64,000 bases of DNA, taken from contig JAQMWT010000390.1 in assembly GCA_029834535.1 (NCBI GenBank), positions 248,001 through 312,000 of the forward strand, read 5' to 3'. The notes beneath the pieces were generated by a model. That model was not told where the DNA came from, ran no database searches, and saw nothing but the letters and a program-made list of their open reading frames with translations. The DNA comes from Chrysophaeum taylorii. Taxonomy: Eukaryota; Sar; Pelagophyceae; Pelagomonadales; Pelagomonadaceae. The position numbers were made by a program, and so were the translations under genes. Below are positions 51,644 to 61,701 of this stretch, in pieces (the stretch's first letter is position 1; each line of letters starts with the position of its first letter).

Positions 51644-54131
51644 ATGCCAACCAACCAAAAACTTCAAAAAAAAAAATTGGCCACTCAGAAGACCGAAGAT
51701 GCTCATGCCATGAAAGACCAAGAAGCTCGCATAGCCTGATCGTCGACTGCGGTTGCGATGGAGGACGGTGCCTCATGAATCCTGAGCCTTGCGAGGGCAT
51801 CCGCCCTCCCGGCGTAGGTTGGCACCTATTCGCCTCCCGGGCGGGCCGGTTGGCAGCCGGAACGTTCGCAGTGGGACGGGGTATGGCCGGGGGGCGAAGA
51901 CGGAAGGTTATCGACGAGTTGGTTGTCAGTCACATCGCGGTCTCCTCGTCGCATGGCGACAAGCTTGATGGTCACTCTCCGCCGACCGACCTTTCGGCGC
52001 TCCTCGTCTACAGGCCCGTGATTCCGGACTGGCTCCTGTTGGTCCGGCCTGGCTCCCATGCTCGGGAGAGGTCTGAAGTTAGTTAAGTTAGTTAGCTCGC
52101 ATAGAGGCAAAGCATCAAAGGGAGATGCTAGCACAAAAACAAGACAACGACGCTCGCTTCCAAGCACTCGAAGCGCGATTTAATGCCATGCAGGCACCAC
52201 CACCTGCCGTCGCTACTGCGGCTCTGCCTCCCACTCCGGCTCAACAAGATCCCAAGACTAAAGTTGGCACTTTTAGTGGCCCTTCTAGCGCCGTCCTCAA
52301 GTCAATAGACAACGCGCAAGTCACACCCCAAATGCTTTCGTTTCGCGTCATGCAGTTGTTCGTCGAACATCTGATGCCTGAAACAGGCATCACTCAAAAC
52401 TTCCTACAGGGTTTCTACACGTGGGAATCCGTCTTGCGCGGATCTAATGATCTCGCTGACGCTCTCCTAAGCCACTGTATCGACGAATACGACAAGGACC
52501 CCGACCACCACTCTACCGACGGGAGGGAACACGCAAGATTTCCAAGGCCGTTACGTCTACCACAAGGGTGTCTACCGCAAATTCGGCAAACACTTCCTGG
52601 AGAACGTCTACGAGCCAAAGCCCCAAGAACTTAAAGATCAAGACAAGGACCCGACCGATATGACAAAAGGCAAGTTGTATCCGATCACCCAACCTCACAT
52701 GCAGCGACTCCGTCAAGCACCCAGCATACGACGAAATCGATGCACTCGGATCTTCCCATCCGATAGGACTCGAATTTGTGCTTCAAGTTCGCCTAGCACT
52801 TGACAAGCACACGGGCCAGAACCACATCCACCATGCGCATTATGTCTATAATGCCTTTCTGGACACGCCGTTCAACCCGGAAATACATGAGCCTGCTCAC
52901 TACATTGACTACACGCGTCATGTACAGCAGCAACTGCGCCAGATCACTAGCGACTCTTCTCTTCAACTCTCCGATGACAAGATCCTCCAAGAAATACACC
53001 AAATCCTCCGGTTCAAGTACCCCCCAAGTTTACTCGACTCCCGCGCCCCATCGCACGTCAAGGGCTTCACGCGTCTTGCAAATTGTTTGCGTACCCCAAA
53101 CGACTCCTTGCTACTCGACGAAGACAAGGAAGCGACAAACCACCTTCCCAAGCTCATCGCCCGGATTACCGTCATCTCCACCTTCGAGCGCAACTTTTGG
53201 GCTCACCTCAAGCGCCACCCAACTCTAAATTTCAAGCCGTTGCGATTCGTCACTGACTTTGGCCGTCTGCAGACAAAAGACAAAGACAACCCCCGTTTTC
53301 GCTCCCGCCGTCATGGTCTCCACCTCACCGAAGACGATGATGACACCTCTCCCTCTGAAGATGACACCCCTCCGGATCCCAAGGAAGACACCGACCCCGT
53401 CGCTGTTTTTCTCACGGAGGCCAACCTTGATCAAGATGAAGACACTGACCTCATTCACCAACTCCACGCCTACCGCAAAAAGCAAATTTCGCGGCACCCC
53501 AAGAAGCCCCCTCCTAACAAAAAGCCTCCCAATCCTCGCTCCCCGTCTTACTACCGACATCAATGACACTCCTAAGCCCAAGGCCACCCCTGTCCCCCCA
53601 ACGAAGGACAAGCAACATCCCCGTGCTACTCCTGTCACCCCTGACAAACGCGAGCACCCGCACCTTCGCAAGGTCACCTTTCCCACTCAACCGCATCCAC
53701 CCAAACCACCTACTCCTGACCAACGCTTCAAGGACCCTCTTCGTGAAGTTCGCCGCAAGCTCCAAACCATACACAATCTAAACCAAGCCGGTCGCCCGTA
53801 CACGTCCAGCTCCGAACGCATGAGCAAGCTAGTCAACCTCATCACCACCATCTCCGACGAGATACTTCTCTCCGAAGCCGAACACGATGCCGCAGAATTT
53901 CTCCAGATGTTGTCGTCCGATTCCCAGGACGATCCACCTGATGAGGGCGAAGCCGAAACCGATGAACAAGATGAAAAAGGACACCTCGGTTTCTATGACG
54001 ACCACGGTCAGCTAGACCTCTACGACGACACCATCCCCGAAATCAATGATGAAGATGACTCCGCCGAAGATTACGCACAACGTCACAGTGACTACATGCG
54101 TGCTCTCCACCAGAGTCAGCTTTTTCGCTGA
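51644..54131 (+). pseudogene. copia gag, interrupted
   Basis: The ATG at 51644 begins a Lys/Gln-rich coiled coil that is cut by the nested SINE (51735-52093) and resumes in frame at 52104, where ATG 52125 now follows. Helical gag-like segments continue to about 53560 through frame changes near 52525 and 52710 (for example RYVYHKGVYRKFGKHF in another frame). They are followed by a Pro/Lys/Asp-rich region to 54131. Confidence 0.65.
51735..52093 (+). mobile_element. SINE-like retroposon copy 4, nested in copia gag
   Basis: Flanked by a perfect 11-bp duplication AGCTCGCATAG (51724-51734 and 52094-52104). Ends in a TTAG-type tail (GAAGTTAGTTAAGTTAGTT). The sense strand has an open frame starting MNPEPCEGIRPPG at 51775. 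The duplicated target lies inside the gag reading frame. Confidence 0.9.
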
Positions 54132-54694
54132 TGGTTGCCGACGACGCCTGTGCCGCCAACCACATCTTACTCAATCAGGCACCAAGCCTCACGATGACAA
54201 ATTTCCCGACATCATCAACCATCTCACCCAGAGTCGCAGATTTTCGTTGTGCAACTTACACTCCAGGAGAGACCTCGAAGAAGACTAACTCGCTGCACGG
54301 ATGCAATGGACCCGGCACTGAAACTTCATTGATTGACGGTGGCGCATCTTTTTGCTTTACGCGCACAATTCAACACTTCTTCCCCGAGTCCATACGCCGG
54401 ATTCCCGAACACACCATTCATATGGGAAGAGGCACCCTTACCAGCCACTTCATCGGTGTTAAACCGTTGTATTTGCAGGCTGCAGGTCTCTCCTCAAAGG
54501 ATACAAAAGACTCAACCGGTTACGCTTTATATCTCGTATTTATGGTCGTCCCGCAATTCAGGAAAGGTCTCCAAGTTATAGCGACATCTCAGCTCAAAGC
54601 TCTGCATGTACAAGCCACCGATCCGCCACTGCCCCACGAACCATATCTGTACGAACTTATGAAATCCTCAACCTTCGATCCGCACGATTATTAG
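54131..54694 (+). CDS. copia protease region
   Basis: An open frame of 187 codons containing TSLIDGGASFCFT (about residues 63-75), the position of the copia retropepsin active site, normally D[ST]GAS; here Gly replaces Thr/Ser. It ends at TAG 54692-54694, exactly in frame with the methyltransferase that follows, so protease and methyltransferase were once one polyprotein. Confidence 0.6.
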   Translation: MVADDACAANHILLNQAPSLTMTNFPTSSTISPRVADFRCATYTPGETSKKTNSLHGCNGPGTETSLIDGGASFCFTRTIQHFFPESIRRIPEHTIHMGRGTLTSHFIGVKPLYLQAAGLSSKDTKDSTGYALYLVFMVVPQFRKGLQVIATSQLKALHVQATDPPLPHEPYLYELMKSSTFDPHDY

Positions 54695-54814
54695 GCTCTT
54701 CTAGGGAAAACCGCCGTAGTACTCGCCACACGCAAACCTAACGGCCTGTTGTCCCTGCCGTCCCATCCAAAGCAAACATTTACAACTGTGCTTAGTTTCC
54801 ACACAAGAAAACGA

Positions 54815-56480
54815 ATGTCGCTCAAGGATGAGATTGCACACATCTCACAGCATGTCGCCAAGACGCGCTCTAAATCGCACACGCTTGATTTCGCCAAGTT
54901 ACAGAATCATTCCCTGTTTTAAACTGAACTGCTCAACCTCCCACATACTGTCGTCCAATACGCCTTCACTGGCTCCGCGGACCTCTCTGTGCAAGCACAA
55001 CCCCCTCCGCTCAAAACAGCCATTATTGCAGGTGGACTTCACCAAGAAGGTTTCGACACTTTTCGCAAACGATTCGACAAACGCCTTACTGTCGTGGTCA
55101 CCTGCGAAATCAACCATATTATGCGCACCCGTGCGCAACAACTCTTTCCGCACGCTCAGCACTATGCGGACCTAAGGAAGCTCAATGCCGCACTCCAAAC
55201 CGGCAAAATACGACTACCTCCATTCGACTTGGCAGTTTTTACATTGCCCTGTCAACATCTGAGTGTAATGCAAGAATACGACGGCTATGCCACTCCGGTC
55301 ACCGCCGACCTTTTTGTCAAAGAACAAATCCGCTTTGTTCGTTGCACGCTCCCGACCTACGCCATTGTCGAGAACGTACCTCCCAACCCCCGAACTCATC
55401 ACGAGTATGCTCAACTCGCAAAAGGTTATCAGCGCTTAGGCTACTTCCGACACTCCGGTGTCTACAATGCCACTGCTTTTGGTGACGTCATCAGCAAGAC
55501 ACACTATCTCGCTGTGTATGCCCGACACCCGCTCACCGGCTACAACCTCGAGAAAACCGCTTCTCCTTGGTTAACCTCGCCTCCGAGCATGGTTCCTCTC
55601 CTGGACCCCAGTCACACCGTCCCTGACGATCTCTGGATCGCCAACCCCGCCCTTCTTGGTACAGTGCCCCGCTCCACCTTGGACTACTACCACCACAAGG
55701 CCACCTACTCCTACAAGCCCGCCAACGCCTCGAAACTCTCGCTTTCCGATAACGCACGCATCTGCAAAATGCTTGCCCGCTTCACCAAGCCCTTCACGGA
55801 CCTAGGTCTCGACGCCAACGGCACTCCCTACGCCGCCATGACCCATATCTCCAATCTCCTGGTTTTTACATTTCTGCACAATCACTTGTCGCAACACCCC
55901 AATCTCGCCGCTTGGAACGCCATCCGTTGTTTTCATGCCTCAGAGTCCCAATGTGTTTACCATTTGAATGGAGCCCTCACCGGCACCGCCGCTACTGCCG
56001 TCGCATGTGGCTACTTCCCGCGCGCCTCCCTCACCCTCCATTCCAGCCCCCCTCAGATATTGGAATGTCCCCATCAACCCGCAGTCTTCACCCCAACGCA
56101 CGCATTTTCCCTGGATGTCCCCGAGGGCACCGCCTTTCTGGTTGTCGCCTACACCACCTCCTTGGCCGCCGCTCACAGCTGCACGCGCCCCTCCACGTGG
56201 GTTCACTACATGAATCGCTCGCATCCCGGCTTTGCTGCGATCGACTCACGAGGGCGAATTACTCTCGATGACTCCACGGGACTCATAATGTCCAAAGCCC
56301 GTCAAACCTATGCGGATTATGTCGGCCACATCGGCGACACGCTTCAGAAAAGCACCGAGTGCTACTCGGTCACTGGCTCGTACCCAACAAATACAAGTTA
56401 CTCCAACGCCTTGCTGCTGATCTCCCCAGACCAAATCCGCGACCCTCAACGAAATCGCAAAATTTGGACACCACTCGGAC
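54815..56480 (+). pseudogene. cytosine-5 DNA methyltransferase in copia element (one in-frame stop near start)
   Basis: Same frame as the protease. After TAA 54920-54922 it is open from about 54989 for some 500 codons. C5-methyltransferase motifs are in order: motif I-like AIIAGGLHQEGFDTF, an acidic motif II residue (TCEIN), motif IV TLPCQHLS with the catalytic Cys, motif VI YAIVENVPPN (canonical ENV), a motif VIII-like THYLAVYAR, and motif IX/X-like segments ending DANGTPYAAMTHISN. Motif I lacks the usual FxGxG start. About 200 unrecognised residues follow before the frame switches to integrase near 56480. Function by inference: DNA methylation by or for the element. Confidence 0.75.
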
Positions 56481-56486
56481 CCGGAA

Positions 56487-58682
56487 TTGCTTCGGCTCTT
56501 CCAACAGCACCCGCCGTACTTCGCGTTCAAGGCACTGGCCAACGCCATCCCGCACCACATGCTGCAGGCAAAGTACAGCGCTGTCCTCGCACTCCACGAA
56601 TCACACCATCACGTGAACCTTCACATCGAATGGGCAACGATACGCCATGGCATCCCCAGCCCCGGAGACATCAACCAGGTTGCAGAATTCTTCTCGACCA
56701 TCTCCAGCCGTCTCTTAGCAGAGGAGGACCTGAACCTCACCTCCCTCTTCAATGCTGTTGCAGATGCTCACCATGATGCGATCCGCAAGCCAAGCAAATC
56801 GAAAAACCTCGAGACGCTTCTTGCCGAGGCAACCGTTGCCAAAGTCCGAGTTGACAAGCGACCCAGCCCCCCTAGCGCGTCGACCGCCGCACTGCCCCCC
56901 TTGCACAAGCCCGGCACCAGTCAGCACGCTAAAAGAGTGCTTCTGGTCACTCGCTGGTACCGAATCCATCATCAGCAACCCGAGATTCTTCGCCGCACGA
57001 TTGCCGCTAATGTAACGAATCTTCGCCCAGGTGATGATCGGTATCTGCAAGACTGCAGCGAATGCAAGCGCGGTCAATCGCATGTCAGCTTCCGTCACAA
57101 GAACACTTCCTGGTTACAGGATCAACTGGCCTATGCTCCTGGCCAACACCTCCACATGGATGTCTCATACCCGAGCATCAGCCACTGCAATGGTGGGTTT
57201 CGTTACATCATGCATTTCGTGTGTTTTATCTCAGCACACAAATGGGTCTATTTCCTGCGGAAACTAGACGCAGAGGATGTTCTGGCTGGCATCCTCTATG
57301 TGGTCAATGTGATTAAGGTTGAATACGATGTCAATGTGAAAATCATCTCGTCTGATGCATTCTCAACTTTCCGCTCCGAAGCTTTCCACCCGCTCAAGGT
57401 GCAACTTGGCATCCAGTTTCAAATCCTTGGTCGCCACCTCCACCAGCGGAATTTTGCGGAAAACATCATCAAGGAAAACACCCGAGGCACTGTAGTTCGC
57501 CTCCTCAACCTTCGCAGTGTACGCATCGAAGGAAAGTCTATTGCCGCCGAGTATTATCACCCATTTGCTCTACTGCATAAGATCCAAGCCGACAACCAGC
57601 GCTCTCATGGACTGCCCTCGCGCACAAACATGGCATGCACCGTTCCCCGGCGCATCATGTCACCCATGGCACCGCTCTTGAAGCTCCTTCCCTTTGGTGA
57701 ACCTGTCACTTTTGTCTACCCTCAAAGTCACAAGCTGGAACCCTCCAGCGTCTCCGCCTCTTACTTTCACAGTAACAACTATCTCCCGAACCTCCCCGGC
57801 ACGGACCGATTTATCCGTGATGTTCACAGCTCTATCCTGCTTGTACGTAAGGGGGGATATGGAAAAATCGTCACCTCTAACGACTTTCATGTTGACGCAG
57901 ACATGCCAGTCAACCGTAACAAGGAGATCGAACGGATCAAAGCACGAGCACAGATCCCAACAGAGGCACGGCAAGAGGACCCGCTACCAGCTATAAGCGA
58001 ACAGCAAATACCGGAAGTTAGACAGGAATCGCAAAATGAGGGCGAGACTCACGATGACGAGCAGGATTTTAAACCTAACGATGACGACAAACACAGAGAA
58101 CCGGATCCAACTCCCGCTGCTGATTCTAGTCCCGTCAGCGACGAGACACCTGAGCAGGATTTTTCGTTCCTCAACCGGCCACCCCCGCCGGATGGTAGCA
58201 TCCCGATGCGCAAACGAAACGATCGCCTAGAGGTTGTTCTTGACGATTCAGGTTTTACTCCAGTTCTCGAGCATCGCAACCAAAGCGACAAACTCAAAGC
58301 AGATCTCAAGGACGAGCGCGGATTTCGCATCCCTAAGGATCAACTCTATATCGTGAAACGTGTTGACGATGGAAAACTCTTCACCAGACGCATTATCGCC
58401 TCAGAGTATGGTCGCAACTGGAAATACCAGCAGGAGCAATCCACGGCTCACGCCACAGCCAACATGTCCAGCACATTGATGTTCCTCATCAATGTCAGCG
58501 ATCTGCACCAGGGCCACGTCGCCAGCATCGCATCTGATCTCAACATTCGAAGAGATGCTAAGCCGCCAAATGACGTCCCGAAAGGATGTCTCCTAAAAAG
58601 TAACACACAAGACTATGGTATCATCGGGCGGCACCGCACCGGATTTGCAGAGAGAAACCGACGCAGAACTCTTGTATGTTGA
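56487..58682 (+). CDS. copia integrase and downstream linker
   Basis: Zinc-binding HHCC-like segment (RIHHQQPE ... CSECKRG), then the catalytic core with all three acidic residues visible: LHMDVSYPS (D), IISSDAFSTF (D) and RNFAENIIKENTRG (E). The last third is a hydrophilic Asp/Glu/Pro linker and a small chromodomain-like or GKK-type tail cannot be told. It ends in a frame different from the reverse transcriptase that follows. Confidence 0.85.
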   Translation: MLRLFQQHPPYFAFKALANAIPHHMLQAKYSAVLALHESHHHVNLHIEWATIRHGIPSPGDINQVAEFFSTISSRLLAEEDLNLTSLFNAVADAHHDAIRKPSKSKNLETLLAEATVAKVRVDKRPSPPSASTAALPPLHKPGTSQHAKRVLLVTRWYRIHHQQPEILRRTIAANVTNLRPGDDRYLQDCSECKRGQSHVSFRHKNTSWLQDQLAYAPGQHLHMDVSYPSISHCNGGFRYIMHFVCFISAHKWVYFLRKLDAEDVLAGILYVVNVIKVEYDVNVKIISSDAFSTFRSEAFHPLKVQLGIQFQILGRHLHQRNFAENIIKENTRGTVVRLLNLRSVRIEGKSIAAEYYHPFALLHKIQADNQRSHGLPSRTNMACTVPRRIMSPMAPLLKLLPFGEPVTFVYPQSHKLEPSSVSASYFHSNNYLPNLPGTDRFIRDVHSSILLVRKGGYGKIVTSNDFHVDADMPVNRNKEIERIKARAQIPTEARQEDPLPAISEQQIPEVRQESQNEGETHDDEQDFKPNDDDKHREPDPTPAADSSPVSDETPEQDFSFLNRPPPPDGSIPMRKRNDRLEVVLDDSGFTPVLEHRNQSDKLKADLKDERGFRIPKDQLYIVKRVDDGKLFTRRIIASEYGRNWKYQQEQSTAHATANMSSTLMFLINVSDLHQGHVASIASDLNIRRDAKPPNDVPKGCLLKSNTQDYGIIGRHRTGFAERNRRRTLVC

Positions 58683-58899
58683 CTTCCCAAGGAAGCTGTA
58701 CCACTCATCTGTATTGGTTGACCACCTCGACAACGACAATTCTGTTCTCGAGAACTATGTATGCCACGACGAACTCTCACCGGCAGAGTATTATGCGCGT
58801 GAATGGAACCAAGAATATTCTGTTGTATGGGTTCCTCTCTTCTGTGGGACATCTCCGCGCATCAACACTACCACCTAGCTTCTCGTCACAGGCATGCCT

Positions 58900-60017
58900 T
58901 CATGCATGATTCTGGCGAACTCGGACACCTCTTTCTAAGTCAAAGTGATCCGAATCAAGATATTCTCCAAGAAGTCATGGACTATGACTTGCAGCACATC
59001 AACCATGTCGTGTTACAGCTCGTGACCGCTGACGATATTGTCTATGCGCCTGAAAAGATTGTCGAGCTCAAAGGACTCAGCGAAGAAGATAAGTTAAAGC
59101 ACATTGCTTCGATTCGCAAAGAAATTGAAGGCTTATGCTCCAACGGTGTCTTTAAACTTGAACCTTTACCGCCAGACCGTTCGTCTATCTCGACGAAACT
59201 CGTGCTGAAGATCAGATATTTTGCTGACGGCACTCCAGACCGCTATAAAGCTCGTCTAGTCTCCCGAGGTTTCTTGGCACGTGTAGGCATTGACTTTTAT
59301 GCCACATCCTCCCCAACCGCAATGCTCGCCACCAACCGGCTACTGCTCGCCATCGCTGTGAAGCACAAGCTCCCGGTCGCGCACGCGGACATTCTTCAGG
59401 CATTCATCCAATCGGCACTCGATCGCCCAGTATGGATCGACTTCCCTCGAGGAATACGTGTCTCGCAAAATCTTATCCAGCAGATACAGAAGAACCATCC
59501 AGAGTCGAAGCTCGCTCTCCGACTCGTCAAGGCTCTCTATGGCCTCAAACAGTGAGCTTTGTTGTGGAACATCAAACTCGACTCGTTTCTTCGACAACAT
59601 GAGTTCGAACGCTCACAAGTCGACACTTGCCTCTATATAAATTGGGATCGATCTATCAACAAATGGGCTCTACTATCCGTTTCAGTCGATGGTCTATTGA
59701 TCACTGGTACCAAAACTGCCAAAATTACTTCTCTTCGCACTGCTCTGGAGAAGGAATATGGCAAAGGTACGCGGCATGACAACATCAGATCCTTTCGTGG
59801 TATCGATGTCCACTACAATGTCTCCGCTGGTCATCTCACTGTGAATGTAGCAGCGAAGATCACCATGATGCTTGCTCAGCATAAGCTCAACCGACAAAGT
59901 ATGGACGTCCCCCTATTCGGACATCCTCATTCAAAATCCTTCTGCCAAACTTCTCTCATACTTGGCTCCTACCTTAGACGTATTACGCCAAAATTTTCCT
60001 CACTACTGTGGCACTAG
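58900..60017 (+). pseudogene. copia reverse transcriptase, interrupted
   Basis: Copia blocks are clear: KEIEGLCSNGVFKLEPLP, a YKARLVSRGF segment, PVAHADILQAFI (first catalytic Asp) and KALYGLKQ. TGA 59553-59555 follows directly, where the family continues SxRxW, and the same frame reads on as ALLWNIKLDSFLRQ. The YVDD box is VSVDGLLITG, so the second Asp is Gly. The frame breaks again near 59900. Not functional as it stands. Confidence 0.85.
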
Positions 60018-60038
60018 TATTTACTTGTCTGTCTTTAA

Positions 60039-60875
60039 ATGTCGACTCCTAAGAGGGGGGTGTGTGTCACATGTCGGCCTGATACCACCACTTTGTGCAA
60101 CAAATGCTGCAAGGGCATGCACAACCCTGATCAGACCCACCTTCTGCACTTATATGTTTTACTTCGCTACTTAAAGGGTACTCCGAATGATTCACTTGAC
60201 TATTCATCCGACAGCCCCTCTATTACCCCCTTTATTCAGCATCTGATCAATCGCGATCCTGAACTGCGTCACCTTCGTTCACCCATTATTTGTTTTACTG
60301 ATGCAAGTTTTGCTGACCGTTCTGACCCTCGCTTGCGATCCTATTCTGGTGCATGTATCTTCGTCTTTGGCAATCTCGTATTTTGGTCTAGCAAACGACA
60401 AACTCTTACTGCCAAAAGCACCATGGAAGCTGAACTCATCGCCGCCAGCGCAGCCGCCGATGAATGTCACTGGTTCTACAAGCTTTTCTCCTCTCGCCCT
60501 TATTTGTTTTCGTGTGATCAAGCTCACGCTATTCCCCTGCTTATTGATAACGCTAGCGCATTACATGTCGCTTATCACCCTAAAGTCAGTGCTCCTTCTC
60601 GTCATATCAATTTACGAGAATTTCGCATTCGTGACTACCAAGCCAATTCGATGATTAGACCTCTCTGGTGTCCTACTCACTGCCAGGTCGCGGATCATTT
60701 TTTGAAGCTCCTACCACACAATTTATTTCACAAGTTCAAAAACGCCTACGGTGTTCACTCAACCTCCTCCTCACCGCCATCTCATCAAGTTACTCTTTCA
60801 GCTACTCTTCCACCGTACGACTCTGTCCAGAACACTCTCTATGTTCTTGTCGATGGTAAGACGCTTCCTGCTTAG
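60039..60875 (+). CDS. copia RNase H
   Basis: Contains LLRYLKGTPNDSL (end of reverse transcriptase connection), FTDASFAD (first Asp), SGACIFVFGNLVFWSSKRQT, STMEAELIAASAAADE (Glu), LLIDNASALHVAY (Asp) and RHINLREFRIRD, the standard copia RNase H series. The first 30 residues (CVTCRPDTTTLCNKCCKG) replace part of the expected TRPDI segment through a frame change. Confidence 0.85.
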   Translation: MSTPKRGVCVTCRPDTTTLCNKCCKGMHNPDQTHLLHLYVLLRYLKGTPNDSLDYSSDSPSITPFIQHLINRDPELRHLRSPIICFTDASFADRSDPRLRSYSGACIFVFGNLVFWSSKRQTLTAKSTMEAELIAASAAADECHWFYKLFSSRPYLFSCDQAHAIPLLIDNASALHVAYHPKVSAPSRHINLREFRIRDYQANSMIRPLWCPTHCQVADHFLKLLPHNLFHKFKNAYGVHSTSSSPPSHQVTLSATLPPYDSVQNTLYVLVDGKTLPA

Positions 60876-60923
60876 TTTGATCCAGATTTCGCTCACCGCG
60901 TTCAATCTGTGAGGGTGTAGGGA

Positions 60924-61113
60924 TGAAAATCTGAATTAGGGTTAGTAACCTCTCTTCTAGGGTTAGTTCACTTAAGTTTGCCACCTTTTGATTTAAGAAA
61001 ACGCTGTGTTTTTCACACCGGCTGTCCTCGTTTAGGAGACAGATTCGAGGGCAGACTACCACTGTTCTCTCGCTCTGCTGAAGGGTAGCACAGTAGAAAT
61101 TACTGTTCTCTAG
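60924..61113 (+). repeat. 3' LTR of copia element
   Basis: Partner of 51361-51559. Preceded by a short purine-rich run (GAGGGTGTAGGGATGAAAA), a possible polypurine tract. Confidence 0.88.
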
Positions 61114-61701
61114 TTATCGAGGGCTGGAATTGATGCCGGCTATCACAGGTCGTAGGTCCTTCTGCCAGAAAATGCAGGAGCCTCCCTGTTGGTCACCCAG
61201 CTGGCAGCGGTGTCAGCCCCTTCAGCAGCAGCGCCAGCAAGTTGAAGGCTTGGCCAGGGTCGTAAGGTAAGCCGTCGCTTCACTCGTCTGCGAGAAGAGG
61301 TGTTCGCAAGCTTTTTTTCAGGCGTGATCGTCTCCTCGTGTCCCCACGCAAGGCAACAAAACCTCCACCCTGCCCCCCCCTCTTAGCAGTCGACCTTGAA
61401 AACCCCTAACCACCACTCACTCTGACGGAGGTTGTCGGACAGTAAGAGGTGCTTTGGTGGGTCGTGAAGGATGCCGGCTAAAAAAAAAGGCGGAGGTATG
61501 AGGGTATTGACGGACGAGATCGCGTGCTGACGGCCGAAAAAGCAATCCCGCCGAGGTCTCGCGCCGCAGGTCCTCCCTCCCTCCCTCCATCCCCCCATGA
61601 TATGAAAAGAGAACAGCACCACCACCAGTTTCCTTTCTTTCTTTCAGCATCCTATTATAGTCTTATCCGGCCGGGAGTATTATAAGAGTCATGGGTTACG
61701 G
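61114..61701. other. gap without a supported gene
   Basis: 588 bp between the copia element and the Glu/Val-repeat gene's stop. Contains pyrimidine-rich runs (61567-61585) and no convincing frame. Confidence 0.5.

Larger units (their letters stand above)
51361..61113 (+). mobile_element. Ty1/copia LTR retrotransposon with DNA methyltransferase (decayed)
   Basis: Bounded by two similar LTRs (51361-51559 and 60924-61113). Order: gag, protease, cytosine-5 methyltransferase, integrase, reverse transcriptase, RNase H; integrase before reverse transcriptase defines copia. Many frame changes and in-frame stops of all three kinds (TAG 54692, TAA 54920, TGA 59553), LTR divergence and a nested SINE in gag show an old, inactive copy. 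I did not find a clear target-site duplication. Confidence 0.92.

Noticed and set aside
54692-59555. Stop-codon reassignment suggested by in-frame TAG, TAA and TGA inside the copia polyprotein
   Set aside because: All three stops occur inside the element, while host genes end normally with the same codons; simple decay explains it better.
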